Source: Elusimicrobia bacterium GWA2_62_23 (lineage in GTDB: Bacteria; Elusimicrobiota; Elusimicrobia; Elusimicrobiales; UBA9959). Taken from it: 64,000 bases of DNA. Numbering within the stretch: the stretch's first letter is position 1; the number at the start of each line of letters is the position of its first letter. A program made the position numbers and the translations under genes. The stretch covers positions 126,879 to 190,878 of the forward strand of contig MGTV01000008.1 in the NCBI GenBank assembly GCA_001799635.1, given 5' to 3'. The notes beneath the pieces are model-generated. The model ran no database searches and had not been told where the DNA came from. It saw nothing but the letters and a program-made list of their open reading frames with translations. Positions 38,439-47,826 of the stretch are shown here, piece by piece.

Positions 38439-39859
38439 GGATTTGCCTGGTACGCCCCACTTTCGGTTCGCGTTTTCAAGTAACGCCGCCGCTCTCGCTC
38501 GGGTACCTATCCAGCGCCCTTAAAAAAGCCGGCTATTCCGACGTGACCCTGATGGACGGCTCCCTTGACCTGCTCACCCCGGAGCAGGCCGCCTCCAGGC
38601 TGCGGGACATGGGCGGAGCTGAAGTGGTGGGGATACAGGTGTACACCGGTTCCCATCTTTGGGCCCGGGACTTCGCGGCCATCCTGAAGCGCGAGTTCCC
38701 CAAGACCACCGTGGTGGTGGGCGGCCCGCACGTGACGTCCCTGAAATCTCACGCCATGGATTTCATCGGCGCCGACTACGGCGTAATAGGCGAAGGCGAG
38801 ATCCCCGCGGTGGCTTTGATGGCCTATCTGGAGGGGAAAACCCAGGACCCGGCCAAAGTGCCCGGCCTTTTCTACCGCAAGGACGGCCGCTGGACCCACG
38901 CCGAGGAACAATACGGCTTCATAAAGGACGCCAACACTATCCCTTTCCCCGACTGGGAACTGCTGCAGCCGGAAAAGTATTTCGAGTTCATGGAAGGCGC
39001 CACCATGCCCCTGCGCGGCAAGCGCCCGGCGCCTATCCTTACCAGCCGCGGCTGCCCTTACCTGTGCACGTTCTGCTCTTCGGGACTTACCAATAAGCGC
39101 ATCATGCGCTACCGCAACCCGCGCAACATAGTGGACGAGATAAAGTTCCTGAAGGAAAAGTACGGCGTCAACGAAATCTTCTTCTCCGATGACAACCTGA
39201 CCATGGATATAAAGAGGGCCGAAGAGATCTTCGACCTGCTCATAAACGAGGGCGTGAACGTGCATTGGCGCGCCCCCAACGGCATCCGCCTGGACCGCCT
39301 CACTCCGGCCCTGGTGGAGAAGATGGCCCGCTCCGGCGGCTACTACGTGGGCGTGGGAGTGGAGACCGGCAACGAAGAGGTGATGAAGCAGATAAAGAAG
39401 CGGGTGGACCTCAACATTGTGCGCAGCGTCATCAACCTGCTGCACAAGCACAAGATAATGGTAAGCGGTTTCTTCATGTGCGGGCTCCGGGGTGAAACCG
39501 CGGCCCAGGTGGAGGACTCGGTGCGCTTCGCGCTGAGCGTGCCTTTCGACCGCATCCAGGTCAGCAACTATATCCCTTACCCCGGCAGCGAGGATTTTTC
39601 AGTGATCTTCCAGGAAGACAAGCCTGAGATATACGCGCAAAACGTAGCCAAGTTCCAAGAATCGGAGTACGTGCCGCATTTTCAGGAGATGTCCTTAGAC
39701 GAGATAATAGCCATACAGAAAGGCTTTATCCGCAGGTTCTACCTGCGGCCCCGCGTTATACTGGGCTTTTTCCTGAACCTGAAGTTCAGCCAGATAGTGG
39801 CTATCTGGCGGCACCCGTTCATACAGCGCTGGTTCAGCCGCAAGCAGAAATGGTTCTAG
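38435..39859 (+). CDS. B12-binding-type radical SAM protein
   Basis: 'TSRGCPYLCTFCSS' CX3CX2C; 'VVGGPHVTSLKSHAMDFIGADYGVIGEGE'; 'SDDNLTMDIKRAEEIFDLL'. Confidence 0.93.
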   Translation: MRICLVRPTFGSRFQVTPPLSLGYLSSALKKAGYSDVTLMDGSLDLLTPEQAASRLRDMGGAEVVGIQVYTGSHLWARDFAAILKREFPKTTVVVGGPHVTSLKSHAMDFIGADYGVIGEGEIPAVALMAYLEGKTQDPAKVPGLFYRKDGRWTHAEEQYGFIKDANTIPFPDWELLQPEKYFEFMEGATMPLRGKRPAPILTSRGCPYLCTFCSSGLTNKRIMRYRNPRNIVDEIKFLKEKYGVNEIFFSDDNLTMDIKRAEEIFDLLINEGVNVHWRAPNGIRLDRLTPALVEKMARSGGYYVGVGVETGNEEVMKQIKKRVDLNIVRSVINLLHKHKIMVSGFFMCGLRGETAAQVEDSVRFALSVPFDRIQVSNYIPYPGSEDFSVIFQEDKPEIYAQNVAKFQESEYVPHFQEMSLDEIIAIQKGFIRRFYLRPRVILGFFLNLKFSQIVAIWRHPFIQRWFSRKQKWF

Positions 39860-39860
39860 C

Positions 39861-40814
39861 ATGAGCATAAAAGTTTCCGTAGTGGTCACCACGTTCAACC
39901 GCTTCAGCGACCTGAAGCGCTGCCTTGAGTCCGTGCTGAAGTCGGACTTCAAGGGGTATGAACTTGTGGTGGTGGACGACGCGTCATCCGATGAAACCGC
40001 CGGCCTGAACGAGGCGGGCCTCCGGGCCCTTATAGGGGCGGGGCCTGACCTGCCGGTTAAGATCATTCACAACCCCGAAAATTTCAGGATGGTAAAGGCC
40101 CGCAATACCGGCGCCCGGAATTCTGCCGGCGAATATGTGCTGTTCATAGACGACGACAATATAATAGACCAGGGCATGATCTCGGCCCTGGTGCGCTTCG
40201 GCGACGACAACCTGGAGTGCGGGGTGCTTGGGCCTTCCATGCATTACTGGAGCAACCGCCGGAAGTACCTGGACTACCAGAAAATAAACCTGTTCACCGG
40301 CAAGACCAGCGGCCACATAGACGCCACCCCCGCGCCGGCCTGCGATTCCGACGGCGTGCCCAACGTCTTCATGATCCGGGCCAAGGTCTTTCAGGAGGCC
40401 GGCTATTTCGACGAAGCCCTGATGCAGACCTTTACCGAACCGGATTTCAGCTACAACGCCGCCAAGCACGGCTACCGCTCCGTGATCGTAAAAGCTGCCA
40501 TTACTTACCACGACATCCCTTACGAATTCAGCCCGCGCACCCTGGGCGGCGAATTCAAATCCAAGGCCTACTGCACAATACGCAACCGGGCGCTTATAGT
40601 TGGCCGCTATGGTAATTCACTCCAAAAGGCCGTTTACGCGCTCTTCTTCTCCTGGGCCTGGGCTTTCATCTATTCCGCCCTTGTTCTGCGCTACGGCCGC
40701 TTCGACCTGATACGCCTTTACTGGTACGGCTGGCGCGACGGCGTGGCCTACATCCTGACAGGACGCTTGAAAAATTCTCTGCCCGAGATACTGGTAGAAA
40801 CTACGGGAGCTTGA
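39861..40814 (+). CDS. glycosyltransferase family 2
   Basis: 'VSVVVTTFNRFSDLKRCLESVLKSDFKGYELVVVDDASSDET', 'FIDDDNI'. Confidence 0.93.
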   Translation: MSIKVSVVVTTFNRFSDLKRCLESVLKSDFKGYELVVVDDASSDETAGLNEAGLRALIGAGPDLPVKIIHNPENFRMVKARNTGARNSAGEYVLFIDDDNIIDQGMISALVRFGDDNLECGVLGPSMHYWSNRRKYLDYQKINLFTGKTSGHIDATPAPACDSDGVPNVFMIRAKVFQEAGYFDEALMQTFTEPDFSYNAAKHGYRSVIVKAAITYHDIPYEFSPRTLGGEFKSKAYCTIRNRALIVGRYGNSLQKAVYALFFSWAWAFIYSALVLRYGRFDLIRLYWYGWRDGVAYILTGRLKNSLPEILVETTGA

Positions 40815-40815
40815 A

Positions 40816-41358
40816 ATGATCGCGATACTTAAGTGGTTATACAACTTTCTTTCCTTTGCCATGGCCGGCCTCCGCGCGCGGGCCTGGGGTCTGGCGGCTA
40901 AGAATGTGGGCCATCATACTTATCTTTTTCCCGGAGTCAGATTGCTTTCTCCCGGTAATGTCTCCATCGGAGACTTCTGCTGCATTAATCACGGCACCGA
41001 TATTGGCGGCGCTGGAGGGGTGGAAATCGGAAATTATGTTTTGATAGGGCCTAATTGCCAGATAATTACCGCGAACCACAAGCATTCCGCCTGGGATGTG
41101 CCGATAAGTCGCCAGTGGATCGAAGAGGCACCTGTAAAACTAGGTGATGACGTCTGGCTATCCGCCAACGTGGTGGTGCTTCCAGGGGTGACTATAGGCC
41201 GTGGCGCGATAATCGGCGCCGGCGCCGTAGTCACCAAAGACGTGGAGCCGTTTGCCATAATGGGCGGCGTTCCCGCGCGGCTGATTAAGTACCGTTTCGA
41301 CGAGCTCACCCGGGGAAAAGCTTTTAATACTGTCTTCGGCCCGGAGGCCTCTAAATAG
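40816..41358 (+). CDS. acyltransferase, left-handed beta-helix (WcaF/maltose O-acetyltransferase-like)
   Basis: Hexapeptide repeats 'ISIGDFCCINHGTDIGGAGGVEIGNYVLIGPNCQIITANHKH...LGDDVWLSANVVVLPGVTIGRGAIIGAGAVVTKDVEPFAIMGGVPARLIKYR'. Confidence 0.93.
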   Translation: MIAILKWLYNFLSFAMAGLRARAWGLAAKNVGHHTYLFPGVRLLSPGNVSIGDFCCINHGTDIGGAGGVEIGNYVLIGPNCQIITANHKHSAWDVPISRQWIEEAPVKLGDDVWLSANVVVLPGVTIGRGAIIGAGAVVTKDVEPFAIMGGVPARLIKYRFDELTRGKAFNTVFGPEASK

Positions 41359-43206
41359 ATGTGCGGCATATTGGGACAAATTAACAGGAAAGGCCCCGTA
41401 AACCGGGAGCTTTTTTCGCGCATGCTGGCGACCATGGGCAAGCGCGGTCCCGACCAAGAGGGTGTATATTTCTCGGCTAACGCTGCCTTTGGACATAAGC
41501 GCCTATCCATCCTTGACCTTACCGAGTCCGGCAGGCAGCCAATGACGGACGAGGCCGCGCGCCTTGCCATGGTTTTTAACGGAGAGATTTATAATTACCA
41601 AGAGGTTCGCAGTTCTTTGCGTGGAAGTTACTCTTGGAAAAGCCGCACGGATACGGAAGTGCTCTTAAACGCCTATAAAGAGCTGGGGCCGGGGTTGGCG
41701 GACAAGCTGGAGGGGATGTTCGCCTTTGCCATCTACGACGATAAGAGACAGCTCCTCACCTTTGCCAGGGACCATTTCGGCAAGAAACCGCTTTACTATT
41801 ACCTGGACGACGACACTTTTTGTTTTGCTTCGGAACTGAAGGCCATTATAGCCAACCCGGAAATAAAGGCAAAGTTGCGTGTTGACGAATTGTCGTTGTC
41901 TAAATATCTCTTTTACGGGTATATTCCGTCTCCAAACAGCATTTTCGACAGGATAAAAAAACTTGAGCCGGCCACCACCTTCCAGTTCGATGTTAAAAAG
42001 TGGAAAGTGATAGGCGTACGCAAATTCTGGAACCTCGAGGCGGTGCAGATAGACAAAAACATCTCCGAAGGCGAAATCCTTGAAAAGACAGAAGCGCTTA
42101 TCAAGGGTTCCGTAAAGAAACGCCTTATGTCGGATGTGCCGCTTGGTATATTCCTAAGCGGTGGGTGCGACAGCAGCCTGATAGGCGCCTATCTCGGTAA
42201 ACTGGCCCCCGGTTCGGACGCGTTTACAGTCGCTTACGCCAATTCACCGGACGCCGACGAGACGGCCTACGCCCGGCGCGTTGCCCAGCAGCACGGCATG
42301 CGCTACCACGCCTGTAATTTTGAGGATTCAGTTGTAAGGGATAATTTTATCGGCATTCTGGACTACCTGGATGAGCCAATGGCCGACGCGGCCATAATCC
42401 CGCTTTATTTCCTGGCGAAATACGCTAAAGAGAAGATCGTGGTGGCTTTAAGCGGCGACGGGGGGGATGAGGTCTTCGGCGGTTATCCTAAATATCGGGC
42501 CCAGCACTTTATTGAGAAGTTCAGCTACCTGGGCGGCCTGGCCAAGGTGGCCGCGCCTCTGGCCGGGCCTGGGCATAAGTACGCCAAACTATTTAAAGTT
42601 TTCGGGATGGATTTCCCTGAACGGCAGTTCATCTTCGGCAGCGGCGGGTTTATTCCTGGTGACGCCGCGCGGCTCCTGAACCGCGACAGCATAGATACCG
42701 GGAAGGTTTTTGAAGAGGCCTCCAGTTACGCCGGACTTTTTACCCAGAAAGACGTCATCAATAAGAGCCTTTACTTGGATTGCAAGATACAACTCCCCGA
42801 TTGGTACCTGGTAAAGGGCGATAGGGCCACCATGGCGGCCTCTTTGGAAATGCGCAATCCCCTGCTGGATAAAGAACTGGCAGAGTTTGCTTTCTCGCTT
42901 GGAGGGAGTTGGAAAATACGCGGTGGCGAGCAGAAGTATATTCTAAAGAAGATCGCCGCCGGCCTGGTGGACCGGGATATTATCTACCGCCCCAAAAAAG
43001 GTTTTGGAGTCCCGCTGGATAAGTGGATACGCAACGAATTGAAAGACCTGTTTGCGGATTATCTGTTCCGGGAGAACCAATACTTCGACTGTGCCTTTGT
43101 CCGGGAACTCTATGATGAGCATATGACCGGCAAAGTGGACCGCAGTTTCTACCTGCTCAGGATATTTAACTTTAACTACTGGTTTGCGAAATATGGACAC
43201 AACTAA
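41359..43206 (+). CDS. asnB: asparagine synthase (glutamine-hydrolysing)
   Basis: N-terminal 'MCGILGQINRKGPV', 'GKRGPDQEGVY', 'VPLGIFLSGGCDSSLIGA', 'ALSGDGGDEVFGGYPKY'. Confidence 0.95.
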   Translation: MCGILGQINRKGPVNRELFSRMLATMGKRGPDQEGVYFSANAAFGHKRLSILDLTESGRQPMTDEAARLAMVFNGEIYNYQEVRSSLRGSYSWKSRTDTEVLLNAYKELGPGLADKLEGMFAFAIYDDKRQLLTFARDHFGKKPLYYYLDDDTFCFASELKAIIANPEIKAKLRVDELSLSKYLFYGYIPSPNSIFDRIKKLEPATTFQFDVKKWKVIGVRKFWNLEAVQIDKNISEGEILEKTEALIKGSVKKRLMSDVPLGIFLSGGCDSSLIGAYLGKLAPGSDAFTVAYANSPDADETAYARRVAQQHGMRYHACNFEDSVVRDNFIGILDYLDEPMADAAIIPLYFLAKYAKEKIVVALSGDGGDEVFGGYPKYRAQHFIEKFSYLGGLAKVAAPLAGPGHKYAKLFKVFGMDFPERQFIFGSGGFIPGDAARLLNRDSIDTGKVFEEASSYAGLFTQKDVINKSLYLDCKIQLPDWYLVKGDRATMAASLEMRNPLLDKELAEFAFSLGGSWKIRGGEQKYILKKIAAGLVDRDIIYRPKKGFGVPLDKWIRNELKDLFADYLFRENQYFDCAFVRELYDEHMTGKVDRSFYLLRIFNFNYWFAKYGHN

Positions 43207-43900
43207 ATTCTTTGCCTCTTTTATGAAAGTGCTGCCGGTGCGGTTCATGCGCTACCATTATTACCGGGTGGAGGAGTTTATAAAGGCTGCCGCGCTGCAG
43301 GCGGACGCTCCCGGTAAACGCATTCTGGATATCGGTTCCCAAGACGCACCCTTCCGTAAGTATTTCTTGCAAGCGGAGTATCGCACTCAGGATATCTGCC
43401 AGAACGCTGCCGGTTCCGTGGATTACGTCGGGGATATTAACGAGGGGTTGCCGGGCATTCCGGACGCTAGTTTTGATTGTATAGTCTGTACGCAGGTCCT
43501 GGAGCACCTGAAGCGGCCTTATATGGGGTTCAGGGAATTTCAGCGTATTCTAAAGCCGGGCGGCAAGCTCTTTTTGACGACTCACCTGTGCTTTGAAGAG
43601 CACATGATCCCTTACGATTACTTCCGGTTTACCCGTTATGGGCTGAAAGAATTGGGCCAGGACGCCGGGTTAAAGCTTACCCACATTGCCCCGCATGGCG
43701 GTATTTTTCATCTGCTGGCGCTCATATTGGCGACTCTTCCGATTAAATTGTTCCTTAAGCGGGAATCCTTGGCGTATTACCTGTATCTCGCCGTATTCTT
43801 ATTGCCTATATTGCTGATGAACATGGTGTTTTCAGCTCTGGACCTGCTGGATCGGGAAAAGAGCATGACTCTAAATTACGAATGCGTTTTTGAGAAGTAG
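43193..43900 (+). CDS. class I SAM-dependent methyltransferase
   Basis: 'RILDIGSQDAPFRKYFL', 'FDCIVCTQVLEHLKRPYMGFREFQRILKPGGKLFLTTHL'. Confidence 0.92.
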   Translation: MDTTKFFASFMKVLPVRFMRYHYYRVEEFIKAAALQADAPGKRILDIGSQDAPFRKYFLQAEYRTQDICQNAAGSVDYVGDINEGLPGIPDASFDCIVCTQVLEHLKRPYMGFREFQRILKPGGKLFLTTHLCFEEHMIPYDYFRFTRYGLKELGQDAGLKLTHIAPHGGIFHLLALILATLPIKLFLKRESLAYYLYLAVFLLPILLMNMVFSALDLLDREKSMTLNYECVFEK

Positions 43901-43915
43901 GTTGCCGACTTTTTT

Positions 43916-45409
43916 ATGACTAAAATTCTGCTTATAAATCCCTATATCACCGTGGCAAAAGACGATCCGGCTCAGCCGGCGCCAATGCTAAGCCTCCCCT
44001 ACCTGGCGGCTTATCTGGAGAAACACGGTTTTAAAGTAAGTTTGCTCGATGCCGCCGGTCAGGGCTGCGACAGGCGGGAGAATATAGGCTCAAAAGTCAG
44101 ATATGGCCTGCCAGCTCAGGAGATATCAAACTGCATTGCGGCCGAAAAGCCCGACATCGTCGGGATTACCGCTCCATCCACTTCCCACGCTGCCGACGTT
44201 CACGATATGGCCCGGCTTGCCAAGGAGCTATATCCCGATGTGAAGGTGGTCTGCGGAGGTGCCCATGCCTCTTCCAACCCCGGCTCCGTCCTGTCAGATA
44301 AGAATATCGACTTGGTGATAATTGGGGAAGGGGAGGAAACCCTTCTGGACCTGGCCCGCCGCCAGGAAAAAGGAGAGTCGCTGGAAGGAACTCCAGGAAC
44401 CGGCATGATGAAGGAGGGGAAACTGCATTTGTCCGCCCCTAGGCCTTATATAGAAAACCTGGATTCCATTCCATTCCCCGCCAGACACCTGTTGCCGATG
44501 GAGTCCTTCCTGCACAGGTCCTCGGAGGGGATAAATTATGCCATGCGCAAGCGCTTCATTACCATGATAAGTTCGCGCGGTTGTCCCGGCGAGTGTATTT
44601 ATTGCGCGGTAAAAACAGTTTGGGGCAGGAAATGGCGCGGGCGTTCAGCCGTCAATGTGGTAGATGAAATGGAAGAGTTGATGAAGAAGTACGACGCAGG
44701 GGAAATCCATTTCCTGGACGATAGTATCTCTGTAAGCAAGGACCGCCTTTCTGCTATATGTGACGAGATAATACTCCGCAAGTTGGATATTAAGTGGACC
44801 ACTCCCAACGGCATAGCCATCTGGCTGATGGATAAACCGCTTATCAAAAAGATGAAGAAGGCCGGTTGCTACCGTCTTACCTTTGGTCTGGAGTCCGGCA
44901 ATAAAGACACTCTCAAGTTTATAGGGAAAAAATACGATTATGCCATTGCTAAAGAGCTTATCCACTATGCCAATAGCATAGGAATGTGGACGATAGGCAC
45001 TTTTATAATAGGTTTCCCTTACGAGAAACGGGAATCCATCGAGGACACCATCTCCTTCGCGGTGGATTCCGGGGTGGATTTTGCCGTTTTTTACATTGCA
45101 AACCCTTTCCCTGGGACGCGTATGTACGACTACTATGCGGAAGCAGGCCTGCTTCCAAAGGATGCGTCCACCATTGTCCGCGGGGTGGATACCAAGGAGT
45201 TCAGCCACTCCGACCTGATCCGTTTCCAATCCGAGGGGTTCTCCCGGGTGATGCGCGCGCGTTTACGCAGCCCGTGGATGTTCCTGCTTAAGGTCCGAAA
45301 CTTTGAAGACCTGGTCTACATGTATAAACTTGGCCGGCAGTTCCTCAGGATGCTGCTGAATTCCCGCAAGATAGAGAAAGAGGGCACCGCCAGCCTATGG
45401 AAGAAGTGA
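43916..45409 (+). CDS. B12-binding-type radical SAM protein
   Basis: 'KILLINPYITVAKDDPAQPAPMLSLPYLAAYLEKHGFKVSLLDA', 'SSRGCPGECIYCAVKTVWGRKWRGRSAVNVVDEME'. Confidence 0.93.
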   Translation: MTKILLINPYITVAKDDPAQPAPMLSLPYLAAYLEKHGFKVSLLDAAGQGCDRRENIGSKVRYGLPAQEISNCIAAEKPDIVGITAPSTSHAADVHDMARLAKELYPDVKVVCGGAHASSNPGSVLSDKNIDLVIIGEGEETLLDLARRQEKGESLEGTPGTGMMKEGKLHLSAPRPYIENLDSIPFPARHLLPMESFLHRSSEGINYAMRKRFITMISSRGCPGECIYCAVKTVWGRKWRGRSAVNVVDEMEELMKKYDAGEIHFLDDSISVSKDRLSAICDEIILRKLDIKWTTPNGIAIWLMDKPLIKKMKKAGCYRLTFGLESGNKDTLKFIGKKYDYAIAKELIHYANSIGMWTIGTFIIGFPYEKRESIEDTISFAVDSGVDFAVFYIANPFPGTRMYDYYAEAGLLPKDASTIVRGVDTKEFSHSDLIRFQSEGFSRVMRARLRSPWMFLLKVRNFEDLVYMYKLGRQFLRMLLNSRKIEKEGTASLWKK

Positions 45410-47826
45410 AGTTTGAAAAAATATTGCCAGACTTGCTGTTCCTCCTGGCGATTTCTGCGCTGTCCCTTACCTGGTTCAGGGGCGACAACCTGATAAATGT
45501 CGGGGATTTCTGCTTTCCCCTAGACAGGAAGGTTTATCTCAGTGTCTCGACGTTCCTCTGGGATCACTCCATTTCTATGGGCTACCCGGCCGCCGGTCAA
45601 TTGGGATCCATCTTCCCATATTCACTGCTTGGCGTCTTAACGGATTGGATAGGCCTTTCTCTGGTTTCATTCGAAAAACTGATGTTCTTCTTGTGGTTCT
45701 CGATTTCCGGCCTTGGTATGTACGCATTCTGTGCGGAGTCTGGTTTGTCCCGCCCGGCTCGCCTCTTTGCGGCGCTTTTTTACATGATGAACCCGTACTC
45801 ACTGCTGGTCCCGTGGCACCTGGCTTCCGGGCTGCTGATTGCGGGCTATTCCATGACGCCGCCGCTGATGTTCCTGCTGACGAGGATGCTTCGCACCGGG
45901 AGATTTTCCGATTGGGGTTGGATGTTCCTGGCGTGGTTCGTGTGCGGGACGTACTCCTACATGAACCCTGTTGTCGGAGTGGTTCACCTGCTGTTGTTCG
46001 GTTCTTTTTCCGCCTTCCATGTACTGCTCTCCTTGCGTAAAGGCCTGCCTGTGGGCCGGACTATCCTTTTAATCGTGCTTTTATTTCTGGCCTGGGGCCT
46101 GGCGAGCTCTTACTGGGTAATCCCGTTCGTTAAAGGCATTGCGGCCCAGAGCGCGGCCGCTTCCAACGCCACCATGGCCTTCGCGTCCAACTTGGAAACA
46201 TTCAGTATGAACAGCGCGCCGCTTTCGGAAAACCTGCGACTGCAGGGGCTTTGGTCCATGCATGAGTCCTGGCGACCTTGGACGCCTTACTACGCCTGGG
46301 CCAAGGCATATAAGGAGCCATTCTTCATCCTGCTTGGATTCCTGCCTCCGTTCCTTCTGCTCGGCGGCCTGGTGCTGGCGGAAAAGCGCGCCTATGCGTT
46401 CCTTTTCTACTTCACCTCGCTGCTGCTGGCCACCCTGTTCATGATGAAAGGCGCTTATCCACCTTTGGAAAGTATCAACTTTTGGATGAATTCTCATCTG
46501 CCGTTCTTTGGTACGGCTTTCCGGGCCGGCTACCAAAAATGGGGGCTAATGGCGTCGTTCGCGTTCTGCTGCCTGGCAGGCTATGGCGCGGGGGCCGTTA
46601 TCGAACATTCCCATACGAAGTCTGGAAAATGGGCCTGGGCGGTCGGGGCCGCGCTGGGAGTCCTCCTTTTCGTGGTTTACATGTTCCCGTTCTGGAACGG
46701 GCAGGTGATATTCTCAGGCGGGGGGATAATTCCTTCCGCGCGTGCTAAAGTACCGGAGAGCTACAGTGAGCTCTATGCCTGGACCAAGGCGCAACCTGGC
46801 GAGTTCCGCATATTCTCTTTGCCGCTTTCCCGCAACAGCAACAGCATTTACAAATGGGAGGATGGCGGCTACTCCGGTGCGGATTTTATTCGTTTTTTTT
46901 CGGCTAAGCCGGTAATCTATGCCAATTACGGCTTCTATTACGACCTGCCGCTATACATAGGCGAGAAGATACAGGCCAGGTCTTATGAAGGGCTGCTGCC
47001 GCTTTTTTCCCTGCTCAACGCGCGCTATCTTCTGCTTCACGGCGACATAAACTGGACCGCTATAAAAGAGCTGAATTGGTGGGTCAATAAGGACAAAAAG
47101 GCGTTGGCGGATTATTTCGCCAGTGAAAAGGGCTTGCGGCTGGAGAAAGAAGTTGGCCAACTTAAGTTGTACCGCCTGCCGACCGCCTATGACTCTCCGC
47201 AGTTCTACACCGCCGCTAAGCCGGTAGTTTACAGCGGCGGAATCCAGGGACTGGTCCACAAACTCGGGCCAGTTGCGGCGGCCGGCCCACGCCTATTTAT
47301 CGACGAGGCGGATGCCGGACGCATCCGGCTACACGGTAACGGGGGGAAGCTCCCCGCGAAGATAGTGTTCCGCAGGATTAATTCGGCCAGGTATGAGGTT
47401 TCCGTGCAGGGCGCGTCCGGGCCGTTCTGGCTGGTTATGGGGGAAACTTTCCACCCCGGCTGGAAACTGTTCAAGGGTGGACTTAAAGCACCTGGCGGTG
47501 GAGCGCACCCCCTAATAACCTATCCCCGATACAATTCCGCGGAAGGGGATCACGGCAACTCCCCGTCGTTCCGGGACCTGTTTTACGCATGGCGGGCGCC
47601 GTTGGATGTCCCGCATTTTCCCGCCAATACTTTCGCCAATGCATGGTATGTAGATCCGGACGCGAACAAACTGGGTGGGGATTTTGCGGTCGATGTGTTT
47701 TTCCTGCCGCAGGCCGCCGTGTATTTGGGGCTGTTGACCGCAGTGGGATTGATAGCTATCTCGCTGGCCCTTGCCGTGGCTCCGCTCTTGCGGCGTAAGC
47801 CGGTTGCCGGAGGGGAGCATGAATAA
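45397..47826 (+). CDS. large multi-pass membrane protein, GT-C/YfhO/arabinofuranosyltransferase-like
   Basis: 809 aa, many hydrophobic segments, extracytoplasmic C-terminal domain; 'DFCFPLDRKVYLSVSTFLWDHSISMGYPAAGQLGSIFPYSLLG'. Confidence 0.6.
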   Translation: MEEVKFEKILPDLLFLLAISALSLTWFRGDNLINVGDFCFPLDRKVYLSVSTFLWDHSISMGYPAAGQLGSIFPYSLLGVLTDWIGLSLVSFEKLMFFLWFSISGLGMYAFCAESGLSRPARLFAALFYMMNPYSLLVPWHLASGLLIAGYSMTPPLMFLLTRMLRTGRFSDWGWMFLAWFVCGTYSYMNPVVGVVHLLLFGSFSAFHVLLSLRKGLPVGRTILLIVLLFLAWGLASSYWVIPFVKGIAAQSAAASNATMAFASNLETFSMNSAPLSENLRLQGLWSMHESWRPWTPYYAWAKAYKEPFFILLGFLPPFLLLGGLVLAEKRAYAFLFYFTSLLLATLFMMKGAYPPLESINFWMNSHLPFFGTAFRAGYQKWGLMASFAFCCLAGYGAGAVIEHSHTKSGKWAWAVGAALGVLLFVVYMFPFWNGQVIFSGGGIIPSARAKVPESYSELYAWTKAQPGEFRIFSLPLSRNSNSIYKWEDGGYSGADFIRFFSAKPVIYANYGFYYDLPLYIGEKIQARSYEGLLPLFSLLNARYLLLHGDINWTAIKELNWWVNKDKKALADYFASEKGLRLEKEVGQLKLYRLPTAYDSPQFYTAAKPVVYSGGIQGLVHKLGPVAAAGPRLFIDEADAGRIRLHGNGGKLPAKIVFRRINSARYEVSVQGASGPFWLVMGETFHPGWKLFKGGLKAPGGGAHPLITYPRYNSAEGDHGNSPSFRDLFYAWRAPLDVPHFPANTFANAWYVDPDANKLGGDFAVDVFFLPQAAVYLGLLTAVGLIAISLALAVAPLLRRKPVAGGEHE

